Source of the DNA: Paralvinella palmiformis
Lineage: Eukaryota; Annelida; Polychaeta; Terebellida; Alvinellidae
Length of the DNA: 64,000 bases
Direction: 5' to 3'
Assembly (NCBI GenBank): GCA_025642065.1
Contig: JAODUP010000322.1
Coordinates: 164,501-228,500 of the forward strand
The notes beneath the pieces are model-generated. The model worked only from the letters and a program-made list of their open reading frames with translations, searched no databases and was not told the DNA's origin. Shown here piece after piece: positions 13,762 to 24,682 of this stretch. The stretch's first letter is position 1. Each line of letters opens with the position of its first letter. A program made the position numbers and the translations under genes.

Positions 13762-16159
13762 ATGAGGGGTCATGTCAAAAAGTACAAACAGCAAATCCTA
13801 ACCGTGTCCATTTTGGATGATATCACTGAACATCCTTCCCCCCCTCCAGTACCACCCCCCAACATGGCAAATCTCTTCTTATTAGTGGATAGTTGGACCA
13901 CTGAGGTTCTTGTTTACATCAAACAGATACATAAATCGGATGGTTTGATAAATATATTGCAAAGAAACCCCTCGTCCCGCTTTCTTCCACCACCCCCACC
14001 CCCCTCGCCACCCGAAAGGCAATGAACCAAGAATTCCCTTGGTCCTTATTTTAATAACATAAGGGAATAACTATATTTATCGATCAGACAGAAAGTTCTG
14101 ATCCTGATGGATCAGAATCTGACCCACTGGTCAATCGAAGTTTTCCGGATCATAGCTTAGAAGTGATCTTCACACGGATTTGATCCAGAAGTTAATTACA
14201 ACCGGCAGATCACGAGGTTAATAAAGCCTTCAAGTAAGCGATAGCGAAATTAGTCTCCTGAAAATATAACGTGCTAGATGGATATCATTAGTCATTGATG
14301 GCACAGCACACCTTATTGGTGTCTTTAACTAGGTCTAGATGGCGCCTATCATTGCTAGTACAATTGCCAAGTTATAAACAAATTGTTTTTGACCAATAAT
14401 ATTGACCTATTATTGGGAAATATCGATCAGTATTCAGTATAACCCTTCAAATTGAAATGTAAGGTTTCTCTCCACTAAATAGTATAAGCTGAAGTTTTTA
14501 ACATTGTATTGTGTGTAAGCATTGATTGTATCGAATATACTGGTATATTTTGGCTGTAAACAATGAAACATATGTTTAAAGCCGAAGTGTGCCCTATACG
14601 TGGCCGAACTAGTTCATGAACCATATAAACGAGACATATATAAACGATACATATATTCGCGTGTTATTTGTTCACGATGTCATCGAGGCGAGAATTTCAC
14701 CGAAAAGAATAAGAATCTTCTGATATTCTGTGTAATGGCAGGAAATAAATTGACCTGATGTATCGATAGAAAATAAAACGCTTCTACTTCGATGACTTAT
14801 CGCGAAATATAGTACACAAAACTGTGGATTCGTATACATATGGCCTATATATTCATATATTACATGTAAGCATATGACGAATTGGCATAGATAAGTCACT
14901 TTCAAGTTAAATTATAATAAATACAACAAAACAACAATGAAGATGTACAATGAACGTTTTCACTACGACAGGTAAAAACTAAAAAAAAGGTTCTAGTTGT
15001 ATTTCATCTTAAAATATTAACGTTTGTGTATACTGATGCTGAAGATGATGATGATTGATGTTTTACGGCCACTTTTGTGCACAAGGTAGGCTAAATGGGC
15101 CGAGCGACCTCCAAAGGTAATGAGACGAAGTGAAAGACGGAACAACCTTCAGATATGCCCACGCCGGGATTCGAACACGGTTGGTAGTGATTTGTGGTCC
15201 AGCACGCTACCGCTAGACCACAACTAGGATTATAACTGATTTTCATTGAAGTTTGTCCTGATGGTTAAAGAGAAACGCAGATATATGTTACAGTTAATCT
15301 ATATAACTGTTTAATCAGATAATATATATATTATCTGAAATTTTCAGGTAGTGTGTATTAAATCTCAGTTAGCAATAGACATATTGCCTGAATATTTCAG
15401 GTAATATACATATTACTTGATTATACAGATTAAATGTAACATATACATATATCCTGAAAATATGGGAATCAGTGTTATATTTATATAATTACATCAGATA
15501 TTATTCCGGATATGTTATATTTGCACTTTGAATACGAAACTAAGGATCTCTTCATAGGCACAGTTTAAAAACATACTCCTCAGTCTGAAACTGAGACGTC
15601 TCAAGAAGGATGCAGTTTTATAAGTAATTAAAAAAATGCATCACCCCAAAAACGCCGAAAATGGACTCGCTTTTTAATTACAGCGATCATGTTATAATGA
15701 CATTTTACCGGGGAGAGACAAGACAGTCAGGTTCAAACATCTCAGGTAATTTAGGAACCTGGTAGATTCCTTCCGAGTTCTTATTGAATTAAAACCCAGA
15801 ACAAACGGGTAAACATCCACTAGATGTAATATAATATATGATAACGAGGCTGCACCGCACTGATTGTAACGGCACCTCTGTGGCCTGACCGGTAGCGTCG
15901 TTGAGCACAGATCAAAGCACCATGGTTCAAACCCCGATTGAGCTATGTAAGCAGAGGGGTGTTTCATCTTTCGCTTCGCCCCATGACCTTTGGAGGTCAC
16001 TCAGCCCATTTAGTCCATCTATCACGCTGATTGTAGTCGTAACCAGTACATGACCGGAAATACTCTCGGCTGAGAGAGGTCTAGTGTTCTAAGTATCTTT
16101 AGATGATCTTTCATAAACAAACGTTTGCTGCGATTGTTCTTATACAGAACAACGGTAAC

Positions 16160-16212
<53 letters not shown>

Positions 16213-17145
16213 TATTAATAATAAATATACCCTTATGCAACCATGTAGCTTTGGATCCTATTCTCTGATACAGTGATAAACAACGCTTACGGTTTTGAAT
16301 CCTGTCCGACAGTAAATTTCCGTCGAACAGTGGAACTGTGGCTAGAATACGAGACGGCCCACAGATAGAGAGCTATTTTTAGAAGATACGAATATAGGAT
16401 GCATTCTATCGTAGAGCAGATATCTCGGTGAATAGGTGAATGGGCAAGTTTCTGGCAGTAATCTAATAAACATAACTCATTATCTCGTCAGTTGATGTTC
16501 AGAGACAGGAGCCGGCAGGTTAGAACGAAATGATTCCACGTCATAACGTTGTAATGTTGGCTTACCGATCCAATGTCGATCGACCTACCCGTCTTTTACA
16601 CAACGCGCATCTGACCATCTTTTTCACGTCACCGGCAAAAATAAGTCTAACCTCAGTTGATGGTTGATGGTTAAGCTAGTTTTTACTGTATAACAATCTT
16701 AATATTCAATTGGTTATGTATTTACAAAATAGTGCAACTTGTCAGTGTCAATTGGCGGGAGGGGGGTTGGATATGTATTGCATAGAGCCATATTTGCTGG
16801 AATCCGCGCCTGTACGCAAGACGAATTTTTAAAATAAAGATATATATATTTAAATGATCTTCAGTAGGCATCAATTTGATTTGCATATTCGTGAACTTTC
16901 AAGAAAATCTACGTCGTCAGCGAATGGGAAGTTCTCTGATAATGTCTCTCAATTTACCCATTCACAGTTTTCTTATTCATGTTTTTGTATCATCATAATT
17001 ATTATTATTAGCCGAGAGCGAAGACAGTATTTAGATGGCTTTCTTAATAGGGAATTTGACGTCTGTTAGCTCAGATTGTTGTAAGTTTCGCTTTGTATTT
17101 TACATATTACTGGAAATAAAAACGACTAAAAGTAAGTAATAATAT

Positions 17146-17189
<44 letters not shown>

Positions 17190-18515
17190 GAAACGGGGAT
17201 GGTGAATTTTATTTCAGATAATATGTAAAATACGAAGTTTCATGTATCAAATTTCCTATTTTAAAAATCCCTCTCAGACAATGATAATGACGACCATTAA
17301 TATTTATAGTTTGACAGGAAACATTGAGGTGATATGTACAGAACATTGTGAAGGATTTGTCGACTATAATCCACGTACTACGTCGGAAAGTCCAATATAT
17401 CACGACGGAGTAGTTTTTATTGATTGGCGTAGGTATTGTGTACCTAAAATATCTTGAAGAAATAGACACGTTAATATTACAACAACAGCAATACTAACAA
17501 CAACAACTATTATTATTATTATTATTATTCAATCAAAACATAAACACGATTTGAGTTCGGGTTTTTTGTATGTCACACACTTAGTTTCATTGGTAATTTT
17601 TGTAAGACAATAAATATACTTCGTTTTCAAAACTAATGCTTCATATCGATAAGATAACTATAACATTACCATTAGATAGTGATTTTGTTATCTGATTTTG
17701 TTATCAGCTAATGCAGATTGTGATAATTTGGCTCAACATGGATATCGTCACCGAAGCGGTGTCTATTCATTACGGGTGGCTCATCTGGAGAAGTTTCAAG
17801 TTTATTGCGAGATGTCAGGACTGAGAGGCTGGACCGTGATACAGAGGAGGATAGGAGGCCAAATAAACTTCTTCAGGTAGAGACGGATAGACTAACAGAC
17901 AGATAGATGAAGATACAGAATGACAGACATGAATAATTGCTAGTTAAAATTTAGTAACTATTTTCCAACCTAACAATTCCCGTGTTGTGGTGTCAAGATA
18001 TATATTTCGTCTCATGTTGTTAGCCTTGAGTGAATAATAACTGGTGCAGATTGTGATTAAAACTAGGTCTAAATGCTAGAAATAAATATGTCGGTAATAT
18101 GAAAACGTTTATAATAATAATAATAATAATAATAATGTATATTTAATAAAGCGCCGTTACTAGCAGGAGCCATTCAAAGGCGCTGTACAAATAATATGTA
18201 ATTTAATAATACCCCAAATAATGTCTGTAAAAACCCTGTAATGATTTAAAAGATAATAATTATTTATCTGTGAAAGCGACCTTAACTAGGTGTGTTTTTA
18301 GAAGAGACTTAAAATTTCCAAGAGTTTATGTGGTGATTAACATTGAGCCACAAACGTAAATGCTAGAAATAAATATGTCAGTAATATAAATACGAAAAAC
18401 GTTTATGTGGTGATTAACATTCAGCCACAAAAGTAAAAACAGACTCCAAAAACATACAGAAAATGACATACAAATCATTATTTAATTTGTCTTTATTATT
18501 ATTATTATTATTATT

Positions 18516-18548
<33 letters not shown>

Positions 18549-19086
18549 AGAAGTAAGAAGGAATATGTGAACGGTTTTGGCGACCTCGAAACCGAATTCT
18601 GGCTCGGTTTACAAAAGATATACCTGCTGACGAACCAGAGAAGGTACGCAACGTGACTTTATGTAATCCGTGTGTGACAAAGGATACCATTCGTGGAACA
18701 TTTGCGAACAGAATCCAAAACTTTCGTATTTCATTATGTCTACTGTTGTTAGGTATAAGCTGCGCGTAAGTCTCCAGAAGGCTGATGGCTCCTTTGTATA
18801 CTCGGAGTATGAAAGCTTCGGGATCAATCAGGATTATGTGTTACACGTCTCTGGCTATAATGGGACAGCAGGTTTGTGAAGGATTAGTTTTGGGATGCTG
18901 TGTCTTCGGTGATCTATCATTATGTCCAAGAGTTAGTGTTACAGTCGTCATGACAACGGATGGGGGGAGGGGGGTATTGACTGGAAAGATTCTATTAGAA
19001 ATTAAGATATCGGACTTTTGTTGTTAGTTCACATATCAGAATATACCCGATATAAACTACTTATTAATGATGTGTTGTATTAATAT

Positions 19087-19139
<53 letters not shown>

Positions 19140-20194
19140 AATATAGGCACACATGTATCTGAGTATATATGAGTTGGTTCCTTAAGCGTTACCATAACAG
19201 GGGATGCACCATTGGTAGTTGATCTTTATGTACAAGCGAACCGGGGAAGTTTTTATTGTTTATATTCGGTATGTTATCTATTTTAAGGTTATTTACATAT
19301 TATTCCATTGATCAGGTGATGCTCTTAACTATCGCGGTTTTGGTAGGAAGAGGCTTCATAATGGAATGTCATTCACGACTTATGATGATGATAATGATCG
19401 TTGGTCGGATGATAACTGTGGAAGAGTAAGTAAACATTGATAATTGATGAGTTGGTTGATTTATTGGTGAATTGAATGTGTCTGAGCGATTTACAGTATA
19501 GCCCATTGATCAGGTGATGCGTCTAATATCAGTCGGTTGGTAGGAAGTGGTGGTGGTAGTAGTGGTGAGTAGTAGTGAGTGATGATAATGAGTCAGTGAG
19601 TCGGATGATAGTGTGAGAGTGAGTAATTGAGTAAGTGTGATGGAGTGGTGATTTTGGTGAAGTGATGGTCGAGTCGAGGGCGAGCGAGTGAGCGAGTGAG
19701 TGAGTGAGTGAGTGAGTGAGTGAGTGAGTGAGTGAGTGAGTGAGTGAGTAGTGAGTCAGTCAGTGAGTCAGTGAGTCAGTGAGTCAGTGAGTCAGTGAGT
19801 GAGCCAGTAAGTCAGTGATTCGGCCAGTCAGTCAGTCATTCGGTCGGTCAGTCGATCAGTCAGTCAGTTATTCGGTCAGTCAATCAGTAAGTGATAGGAA
19901 CAAACGTAAGGTATAAACTGAATGGATCAATGCGGGAATGGTCGATTGAATGAGTGAATGAATCAATAAAAGCCGAAGAAAACGAGGCCGGTGACTTTAT
20001 ATTTCTAGGTATACCAGTCCGGCTGGTGGTTCAACGATTGTTACTGGGCTAATCTAAATGGTATTTATCTGCCAGTCAACAACACCTGGCCTCGATGTCA
20101 CCAAGGACGGTGTATCGCATGGAGAACAATAAAGGGCTATCAAGATTACTCGTTAATTAAAACCGAAATGAAAATATTACCAGTTGAAACCTAA
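10502..20194 (+). CDS. Secreted-type protein: Notch-ligand-like C2/MNNL segment plus fibrinogen-related domain (model incomplete)
   Basis: Exons: 10502-10662, an unresolved exon, 11573-11721, 17310-17428 (tentative), then 17708-17876, 18551-18643, 18753-18871, 19316-19425 and 20009-20194. The first exon encodes ANGQCCDGRAFLC followed by CDYVFKLCLDDED, the CCDG...C...CD..FK.CL pattern of the Jagged/Delta N-terminal (MNNL) module. The next encodes TFLVLKLDVYDKDQPF and DDYVDYL, like the following C2 strands. The last five encode a complete fibrinogen-related domain of about 224 residues: DCDNLAQHG, GWTVIQRR, NGFGDLETEFWLGL, LHVSGYNGTAG, TYDDDNDRW (Asp-rich calcium-site region), NCGR, then WWFNDCYWANLNG. 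All five junctions keep phase. Such domains bind sugars or proteins in adhesion or innate recognition. Exon 10662 ends in phase 2 but 11573 starts in phase 0, so an exon is missing between them. Joining at 17428 relies on a GTAGGT donor. Start codon and signal peptide were not found. Two separate genes remain possible. Confidence 0.8.
12721..12777 (-). mobile_element. SINE fragment (tail part only)
   Basis: Short piece with GATGATGATC, GGCCACTTTTGTGCACATG and AAATGGGCCG, matching the 3' part of the tRNA-derived SINE family found elsewhere in the window. The tRNA-like head is absent. Confidence 0.75.
13297..13368. repeat. CA and GA dinucleotide microsatellite
   Basis: Compound tract: an ACACAC run followed by AAAG and then a pure GA run, within the large intron. 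Confidence 0.95.
13728..13761. repeat. CA dinucleotide microsatellite
   Basis: Uninterrupted CA run, followed about 80 bp later by C-rich patches. Confidence 0.95.
15044..15224 (-). mobile_element. tRNA-derived SINE, copy 2
   Basis: Read on the minus strand, it has a tRNA-like head with A-box (GTGGTCTAGCGGTAGCGTG) and B-box (GTTCGAATCCC-like). A body containing CATTTAGCCTACC and AAAAGTGGCCGTAAAACATC follows, and it ends in a CAT/ATC simple tail. Near full length. Confidence 0.9.
15281..15450. repeat. AT-rich inverted-repeat block (possible small palindromic element)
   Basis: The left side (ATATATGTTACAGTTAATCT) and the right side (AGATTAAATGTAACATATAC) are imperfect inverted copies. A perfect 22-bp palindrome, 15316-15337, sits inside, and several TTTCAGGTA-type motifs recur between the arms. 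It could be a short non-autonomous DNA element or chance AT-rich symmetry. Confidence 0.55.
15870..16020 (+). mobile_element. tRNA-derived SINE, copy 3 (plus orientation, truncated)
   Basis: Starts GGCACCTCTGTGGCC with a tRNA-like head and B-box (GGTTCAAACCCC) on the plus strand, then the family body to CAGCCCATTTAGTCC. Flanks carry a likely 11-bp target duplication: CACTGATTGTA before it and CGCTGATTGTA after it. Confidence 0.88.
16161..16215. repeat. ATA trinucleotide microsatellite
   Basis: About 16 AAT units, slightly degenerate at the right edge. Confidence 0.95.
17140..17188. repeat. TA dinucleotide microsatellite
   Basis: TA run just before the tentative cysteine-segment exon. Confidence 0.92.
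18110..18435 (+). repeat. Interspersed repeat with GGAGCCATTCAAAGGCGC core, plus local duplication
   Basis: Begins with AAT repeats, then AATAAAGCGCC and the core GGAGCCATTCAAAGGCGCTG. Related copies lie at 23440-23585 and 40680-40870. A segment with TTTATGTGGTGATTAACATT and CTAGAAATAAATATGTC is then repeated within the same intron (near 18065-18110, 18325-18385 and 18400-18435). Confidence 0.75.
18490..18549. repeat. ATT and GTT trinucleotide microsatellite
   Basis: (TTA)n passing into (TTG)n immediately before a fibrinogen-domain exon. The acceptor AG at 18549-18550 is the end of this tract, so the splice site is embedded in simple repeat. Confidence 0.93.
19087..19134. repeat. CT dinucleotide microsatellite
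   Basis: About 24 CT units in a fibrinogen-domain intron. Confidence 0.95.
19493..19680 (+). pseudogene. Corrupted tandem copy of a fibrinogen-domain exon and its flanks
   Basis: Collinear with 19306-19470. Shared landmarks in the same order are CCATTGATCAGGTGATGC, GGTAGGAAG, GATGATAATGA, GTCGGATGATA, GTGAGTAA and GTGATTTTGGTGAA. It carries many small indels and G/T-rich noise, so no reading frame survives. It then dissolves into GAGT repeats. It may be a decayed duplication or an assembly artefact. Confidence 0.75.
19681..19890. repeat. GAGT/GTCA tetranucleotide low-complexity tract
   Basis: Starts as near-pure GAGT units and passes into AGTC/GGTC variants. It is contiguous with the corrupted exon copy to its left. 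Confidence 0.93.
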
Positions 20195-20246
20195 AAGTTG
20201 CCTAAAACTTATGTTACTTCTTTAAGCGATCATTTATTTTTATTGT

Positions 20247-20252
20247 AATAAA
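20247..20252 (+). terminator. Polyadenylation signal (fibrinogen-domain gene)
   Basis: AATAAA 53 bp after the TAA stop at 20192-20194, well placed for a short 3' UTR. Confidence 0.65.
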
Positions 20253-20714
20253 TGGTGATACTTTCGACCTAAAAACAATCTGAACATAAATACTTTAATT
20301 CGTTTGTGGAATTTAGGTACTCGTTAGATTATGCATTATTTGTTATAATTATCTAGTTATTTACTAACAAAAGGTTATTTATTTTACACAGATCAATACT
20401 TTTAGTAAAGGATATAGAGTAACAAAAGTACACTATAAATATATTTTAAATATGCATCGATCTTCGTTGTGATCTGATTTATTTATGAAAAGACCAATTA
20501 TTTAAATATCTGTATAATGTCCAGTGTACGTTGTTTAACACCATGAACATAGTATCGGAGACATATGTTGGGTGATGTACCATTGATAACCTGAAATAGT
20601 ATCACTTCAAAGAATACTAGTTAAAATAGTTTCTACAATTTATTGGAATACGTAACATTTGCTTTCTTTAGATAGATGTTAATTGTGGTAATAGGGTTTC
20701 TGTTGGCGCGCGTG

Positions 20715-20761
<47 letters not shown>

Positions 20762-20799
20762 ATATAATAAAGGCGTAATGTTCATAATAACATTGAAAA

Positions 20800-20834
<35 letters not shown>

Positions 20835-21084
20835 TACATATATAAAGCAGCTGTACTTGAAAACAAAGCATATATATTAGTACATATAATACATATTATG
20901 ATTATAATCCTAGTACCTCTGACAATAGCAGAAATAGTATAATTTCCACTCAGCCCAAATAACACGACTAGTTTCGGTTTTCCCAGTACATCTGTTTCAC
21001 GTATGTATGTATGTATGCATGTATGTATTTATGTATACAGATATCGAAAATCCAGTTTGTTTGGTGATTTCAATAAATTTTATG

Positions 21085-21355
21085 AAAAAAAAAAAAAAAC
21101 AACCCTTTTTTTTTTTTTTTCGTTTTCAGCCTTTTTTAAAGTAAATTTTAAAAAAAATTTAAAAATTAAAACCCCCTAAAACCAAAAATTTAAAACCAAA
21201 AATATTCCAAAAACAAAAAATTTTTTTTTTCCCCCCTTTTAATTTTTTTTTTGTAATTTTTTGGGTTTTTGGTTTGGGTTTTTTCCCGGGTTTTTATTTT
21301 TCATATTTAATACTTATGACAAAAACAATTTTAACTTTTCCAAAAAAAAACTTTG
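21085..21355. other. Homopolymer-rich block, possible low-quality consensus
   Basis: About 270 bp made largely of long A, T, C and G runs in stepped order (for example CCCTTTTTT, AAAACCCC, TTTTTGGG, CCCGGGTTTTT), unlike the ordinary AT-rich sequence on both sides. No coding or repeat family recognised. Confidence 0.6.
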
Positions 21356-22185
21356 CCCCTTTCGTAAACGAATATATGTTTGAGAACTAAACGTTACCTT
21401 TAATGGTCACTGGCTTCTAAATTAAGGCAACAAGACAGTGGAAACTGATACTGAAATATCGGAATTTACTATTCATGATTTAACCAGAGAAGGTAGACGA
21501 ATGAACGAGATACCAGTTTAGAAATTCGTCAGTTTTCTACTTAAGATGCCGTTTCAGAAATAATCTATAAGAAGAAAACAAAAATACTATATGACCTTTA
21601 AGTAAGAATAAATTGCCTGTTGTGTCCACAACGTTTGACCACATGTACGTGATACAGAATATAGTTTTATTAAAATACGGTCACACCAAGCCATATCATC
21701 CAAATATTGCAATATACAATACTTATATAAAAGAAACCTGTCCCGTCCTTAAAGCCCTCAACTCCCAACCGGTAAAACAATGGGTTGATCTTCAAGGTAG
21801 TCATCCTCACATTTAAGGTGCCGTTAAATAAATTAAATATACTTGAAAATGATCGGTCTACCCGTACATCGAGAACAATAGACTGTAAATTGTTAATCGT
21901 ATCACGTGCTGAAACTATTAAAAAAACACCTGGTATTAGATCCTTCCATTAAACTGCACATCATCCATTATGGTGCACCTCATCCATTATACTGCACCTC
22001 ATCTGTGAACTAATATACCTGTAATCGACTCCAATAAGTGTAGTTTAAAACTCATCTTTGTAATCTTCCCACTTGTGTTTTAACTCTTGATTACTTATAC
22101 AGGTATACACTACGCTTTAGCGGTTGGTTAGCACATCAGGACAACATTGTTGAACGGGGTGCTATATCAATAGTAGTAGTAGTAG

Positions 22186-22225
<40 letters not shown>

Positions 22226-22665
22226 GTGCTAACAAACATGTACAGTTGCAAGAAAAAGAATTATATAGCATACTGTGTAAAAAAGGATTCAGGATGATTT
22301 CTGTTTAATTTAAAGTAATGTATTTTTATGGCATATAAATATATTAACACACTAGCATTTTAAAATGCATTATAATAACGTGACTTGGGAGAGGGGGTTA
22401 TGATGTCAGTGTTTATAAATAAATGGCAAAATAAGACGAATGTATAACACCAGAGCTATTCGTGCTATTAATGATCTTAGAAATAAAATTAATCAAATAC
22501 CTTAAACTTGACAGTTTTAATTATATACAAAAGTCATTCATGATAAGCAGTAAAATAATATTTATATATTTCAACACATACCATAGCCGCGTTTGAAGAG
22601 CAATCGTACACCATAACTATGACACACACACACACGCACGCCACGCATACGCACACAGACACACA

Positions 22666-22670
<5 letters not shown>

Positions 22671-22728
<58 letters not shown>
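22671..22728. repeat. AT dinucleotide microsatellite
   Basis: Pure AT run; a TTCATGTGTG-type sequence follows on the right and its inverse (CACACATGAA) precedes it on the left, making a hairpin-capable structure. Confidence 0.93.
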
Positions 22729-22731
<3 letters not shown>

Positions 22732-22836
22732 TGTGTGCCACTCTAACAGTTAATAAACGTCAGCGAAGACTAGCAACTTCTGCCAATTGATTGGTAGCTA
22801 TTTTTAGCCTAGAAAACACTTTCCTATTCTAGCCGA

Positions 22837-23120
22837 GTGTTTTTAGAGCAGGTTGAGCTTATTGTCATCTCTAGCACTCTGCCTTCACTGTCGACAAGTG
22901 TACTATCCGGTACATTATCTGCTCAACTGCCCAGCCCACCCGATGTACCGAAGAAGGGTAAAAGGTCATCTCCTCCCCGAAGACTTCAAACTCCCAGATT
23001 ATCACCTAGCGGCATTGATCATACGAAAAGCAACATCCCCGACCAGACATCATCATCCCACTTCTCCTGAAAGACCCCCTATAAACACAACCATCAGCGA
23101 ACGATACAAAACAACAGAAG
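22837..23120 (+). mobile_element. Non-LTR retrotransposon C-terminal remnant
   Basis: The frame from about 22853 reads LCLHCRQVYYPVHYLLNCPA followed by HPMYRRR. This matches the C..C....H.LL.CP.....R zinc-finger pattern found after the reverse transcriptase in many LINEs. It ends in a polar stretch and a stop. No RT catalytic motif is present nearby, so it is a fragment. The family is not assigned. Confidence 0.55.
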
Positions 23121-23417
23121 TCAACACCAGGTGGCTGTGCCCAATAGGCGACAACCAGGGGTCTCAGCCTCAAATTTCAACAAGTGACACGTTATCTTAC
23201 GCAGCAGACTAAGAAGTACACGGGTATTTCATAGCCTTCGGGTGATATGCACTTTAGTGATAGAAGCGTACGATGAGGTCGAAAATCTGTCTCTAGCATA
23301 TGACGTCACGAGCAGTATTCTTCAAGTGCCATTTAGTCCACACTTGGATATAGTCAGAGTGCAACAACAATAACAACGACGACGATGACAACAACAAAAC
23401 TAATAATAATACAATGT

Positions 23418-23419
<2 letters not shown>

Positions 23420-23454
<35 letters not shown>

Positions 23455-23585
23455 TAGATTTAATAAAGGACTCTTACAACCAGGAGCCATTCAAATGCGC
23501 TGTACAGTGATAGATGTATCTAGAAGCAACCTTCGACAGATGAGATCTTAGCACAGATTTAATATTTCAACTCTAAACTCCGCTA
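23420..23585 (+). repeat. Interspersed repeat, second copy (AAT tract and GGAGCCATTCAAA core)
   Basis: An ATA tract followed by TTTAATAAAGGACTC, CAGGAGCCATTCAAATGCGC, TGTACAGTG and AGCAACCTTCGACAG. Order and spacing match the copies near 18110 and 40680. Confidence 0.75.
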
Positions 23586-24487
23586 ACAAATTAGTGGTAG
23601 GGGCTGCAGCACTAAACGTGCAATGCATTTCCAAGGATTGGAGTGATATGATAATATTTTCAAGTATTTGTCGCTATACAAAGGCACTATTCTTAAATCG
23701 CTAAAGGCGACTGACATTATAATCAAATATGCAAATATAAATGTAGCTTCTTGCATCCAAATTCCCCCGTTCAATCATTAAGACGGTCATCAATGGAATA
23801 ATCTGTTTATTATTAACTACCGACAATGAACAGAGACATCACTAGACTAGAGAACAAACACCAAACTAAAAAGATACAATGTTAACAGCACTGGGTTTCA
23901 GGACAAAATCACATAAATCAGCATATAATCTCGCTCCTGGACACGTGACATGGCTACCACACTATTTGAGATATTTGACTATCTACTTTGAACGATAGTT
24001 CTGGCAAGGAAACGAACACCGCATTAAACAATCATGTATTATTATTATTATTAAACTGCACATATTAATTCATAATGGCAATTGATCATACCTATGTTGC
24101 TGAAGCCAACTCAATCAAATAAACCAAATAAAATCTTTCCTATATTTCATATCATATGTTGCGCGAACCGCGTGCCGAACACCTTTTTGTTTACGTCACC
24201 AGGAAGAGTTCCACGTCCAATTTTACCCATCGACGATAGGCGTCAGCACCTTACGGTCTGGCCAAGATATCCCTATCCCATAAACATGACTGCCATGCAG
24301 TTTCAATTGTATTCAGTTATAATAATCTGTACGAGATGTACATGTTTATGGTCAACTACACAGAAAGCATTTAAGGGATTCTTCTGCAACTGCCCGATAT
24401 CAGTCTCTGTGAGAGAGCCAAATATATCCATCGTTGGACTGCGAGACTCTCCTTCAAATGGAGCGCCCTGGTGATACGATGTTATAG
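23586..24487. other. Intergenic; one unexplained open frame
   Basis: A 130-codon plus-strand frame (24082-24474) has no recognised domain, ends at the edge of a SINE and shows no splice context. I do not call it a gene. The rest is unremarkable AT-rich sequence. Confidence 0.5.
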
Positions 24488-24682
24488 AGATGATGATGAT
24501 GATGATTGATGTTTTATGGCCACTTTTGTGCACACGGTAGGCTAAATGGGCCGAGCGACCTCCAACGGTAATGAGGCGAACTCAAAGACGAAACAACCTT
24601 CAGATATGCCCACGCCGAGATTCGAACACGGGTGGTAGTGATCTGTGGTCCAACACGCTACCGCTAGACCACGGAGGCGCCC
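24488..24682 (-). mobile_element. tRNA-derived SINE, copy 4 (near full length)
   Basis: On the minus strand it starts GGCGCCTCCGTGGTCTAGCG and has a B-box GTTCGAATCTC. The body includes TTTGAGTTCGCCTCATTACC and CGGCCCATTTAGCC, and it ends in ATC repeats. Flanks TGTTATAGAGA and TGTTATAGAAA look like a target-site duplication. Confidence 0.92.

Larger units (their letters stand above)
11722..17309 (+). other. Large intron between the C2-like exon and the cysteine segment
   Basis: About 5.6 kb in the proposed model, filled with SINE copies, CA/GA and ATA microsatellites and a palindromic block, which are listed separately. If the two halves are separate genes, this interval would hold the end of one and the start of the other. 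I see no clear stop-plus-polyA or start exon to decide it. Confidence 0.5.
20253..22836. other. Intergenic, repeat-rich
   Basis: No gene recognised. Contains (GT)n 20709-20759, (TA)n 20802-20832, a homopolymer-rich block (about 21085-21355), a 24-bp motif (CATCCATTATGGTGCACCT) in about three copies at 21945-22013, AAT repeats 22189-22226, and (AT)n 22671-22728. Confidence 0.7.

Noticed and set aside
15146..15226. Functional tRNA genes at the A-box/B-box sequences
   Set aside because: The heads are fused to a shared body and ATC tail in several copies, and the cloverleaf pairing is degraded. They are SINE heads.
24082..24474. 130-codon open frame
   Set aside because: No domain, no splice or start context and odd composition; it ends next to a SINE. 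Not enough to call a gene.
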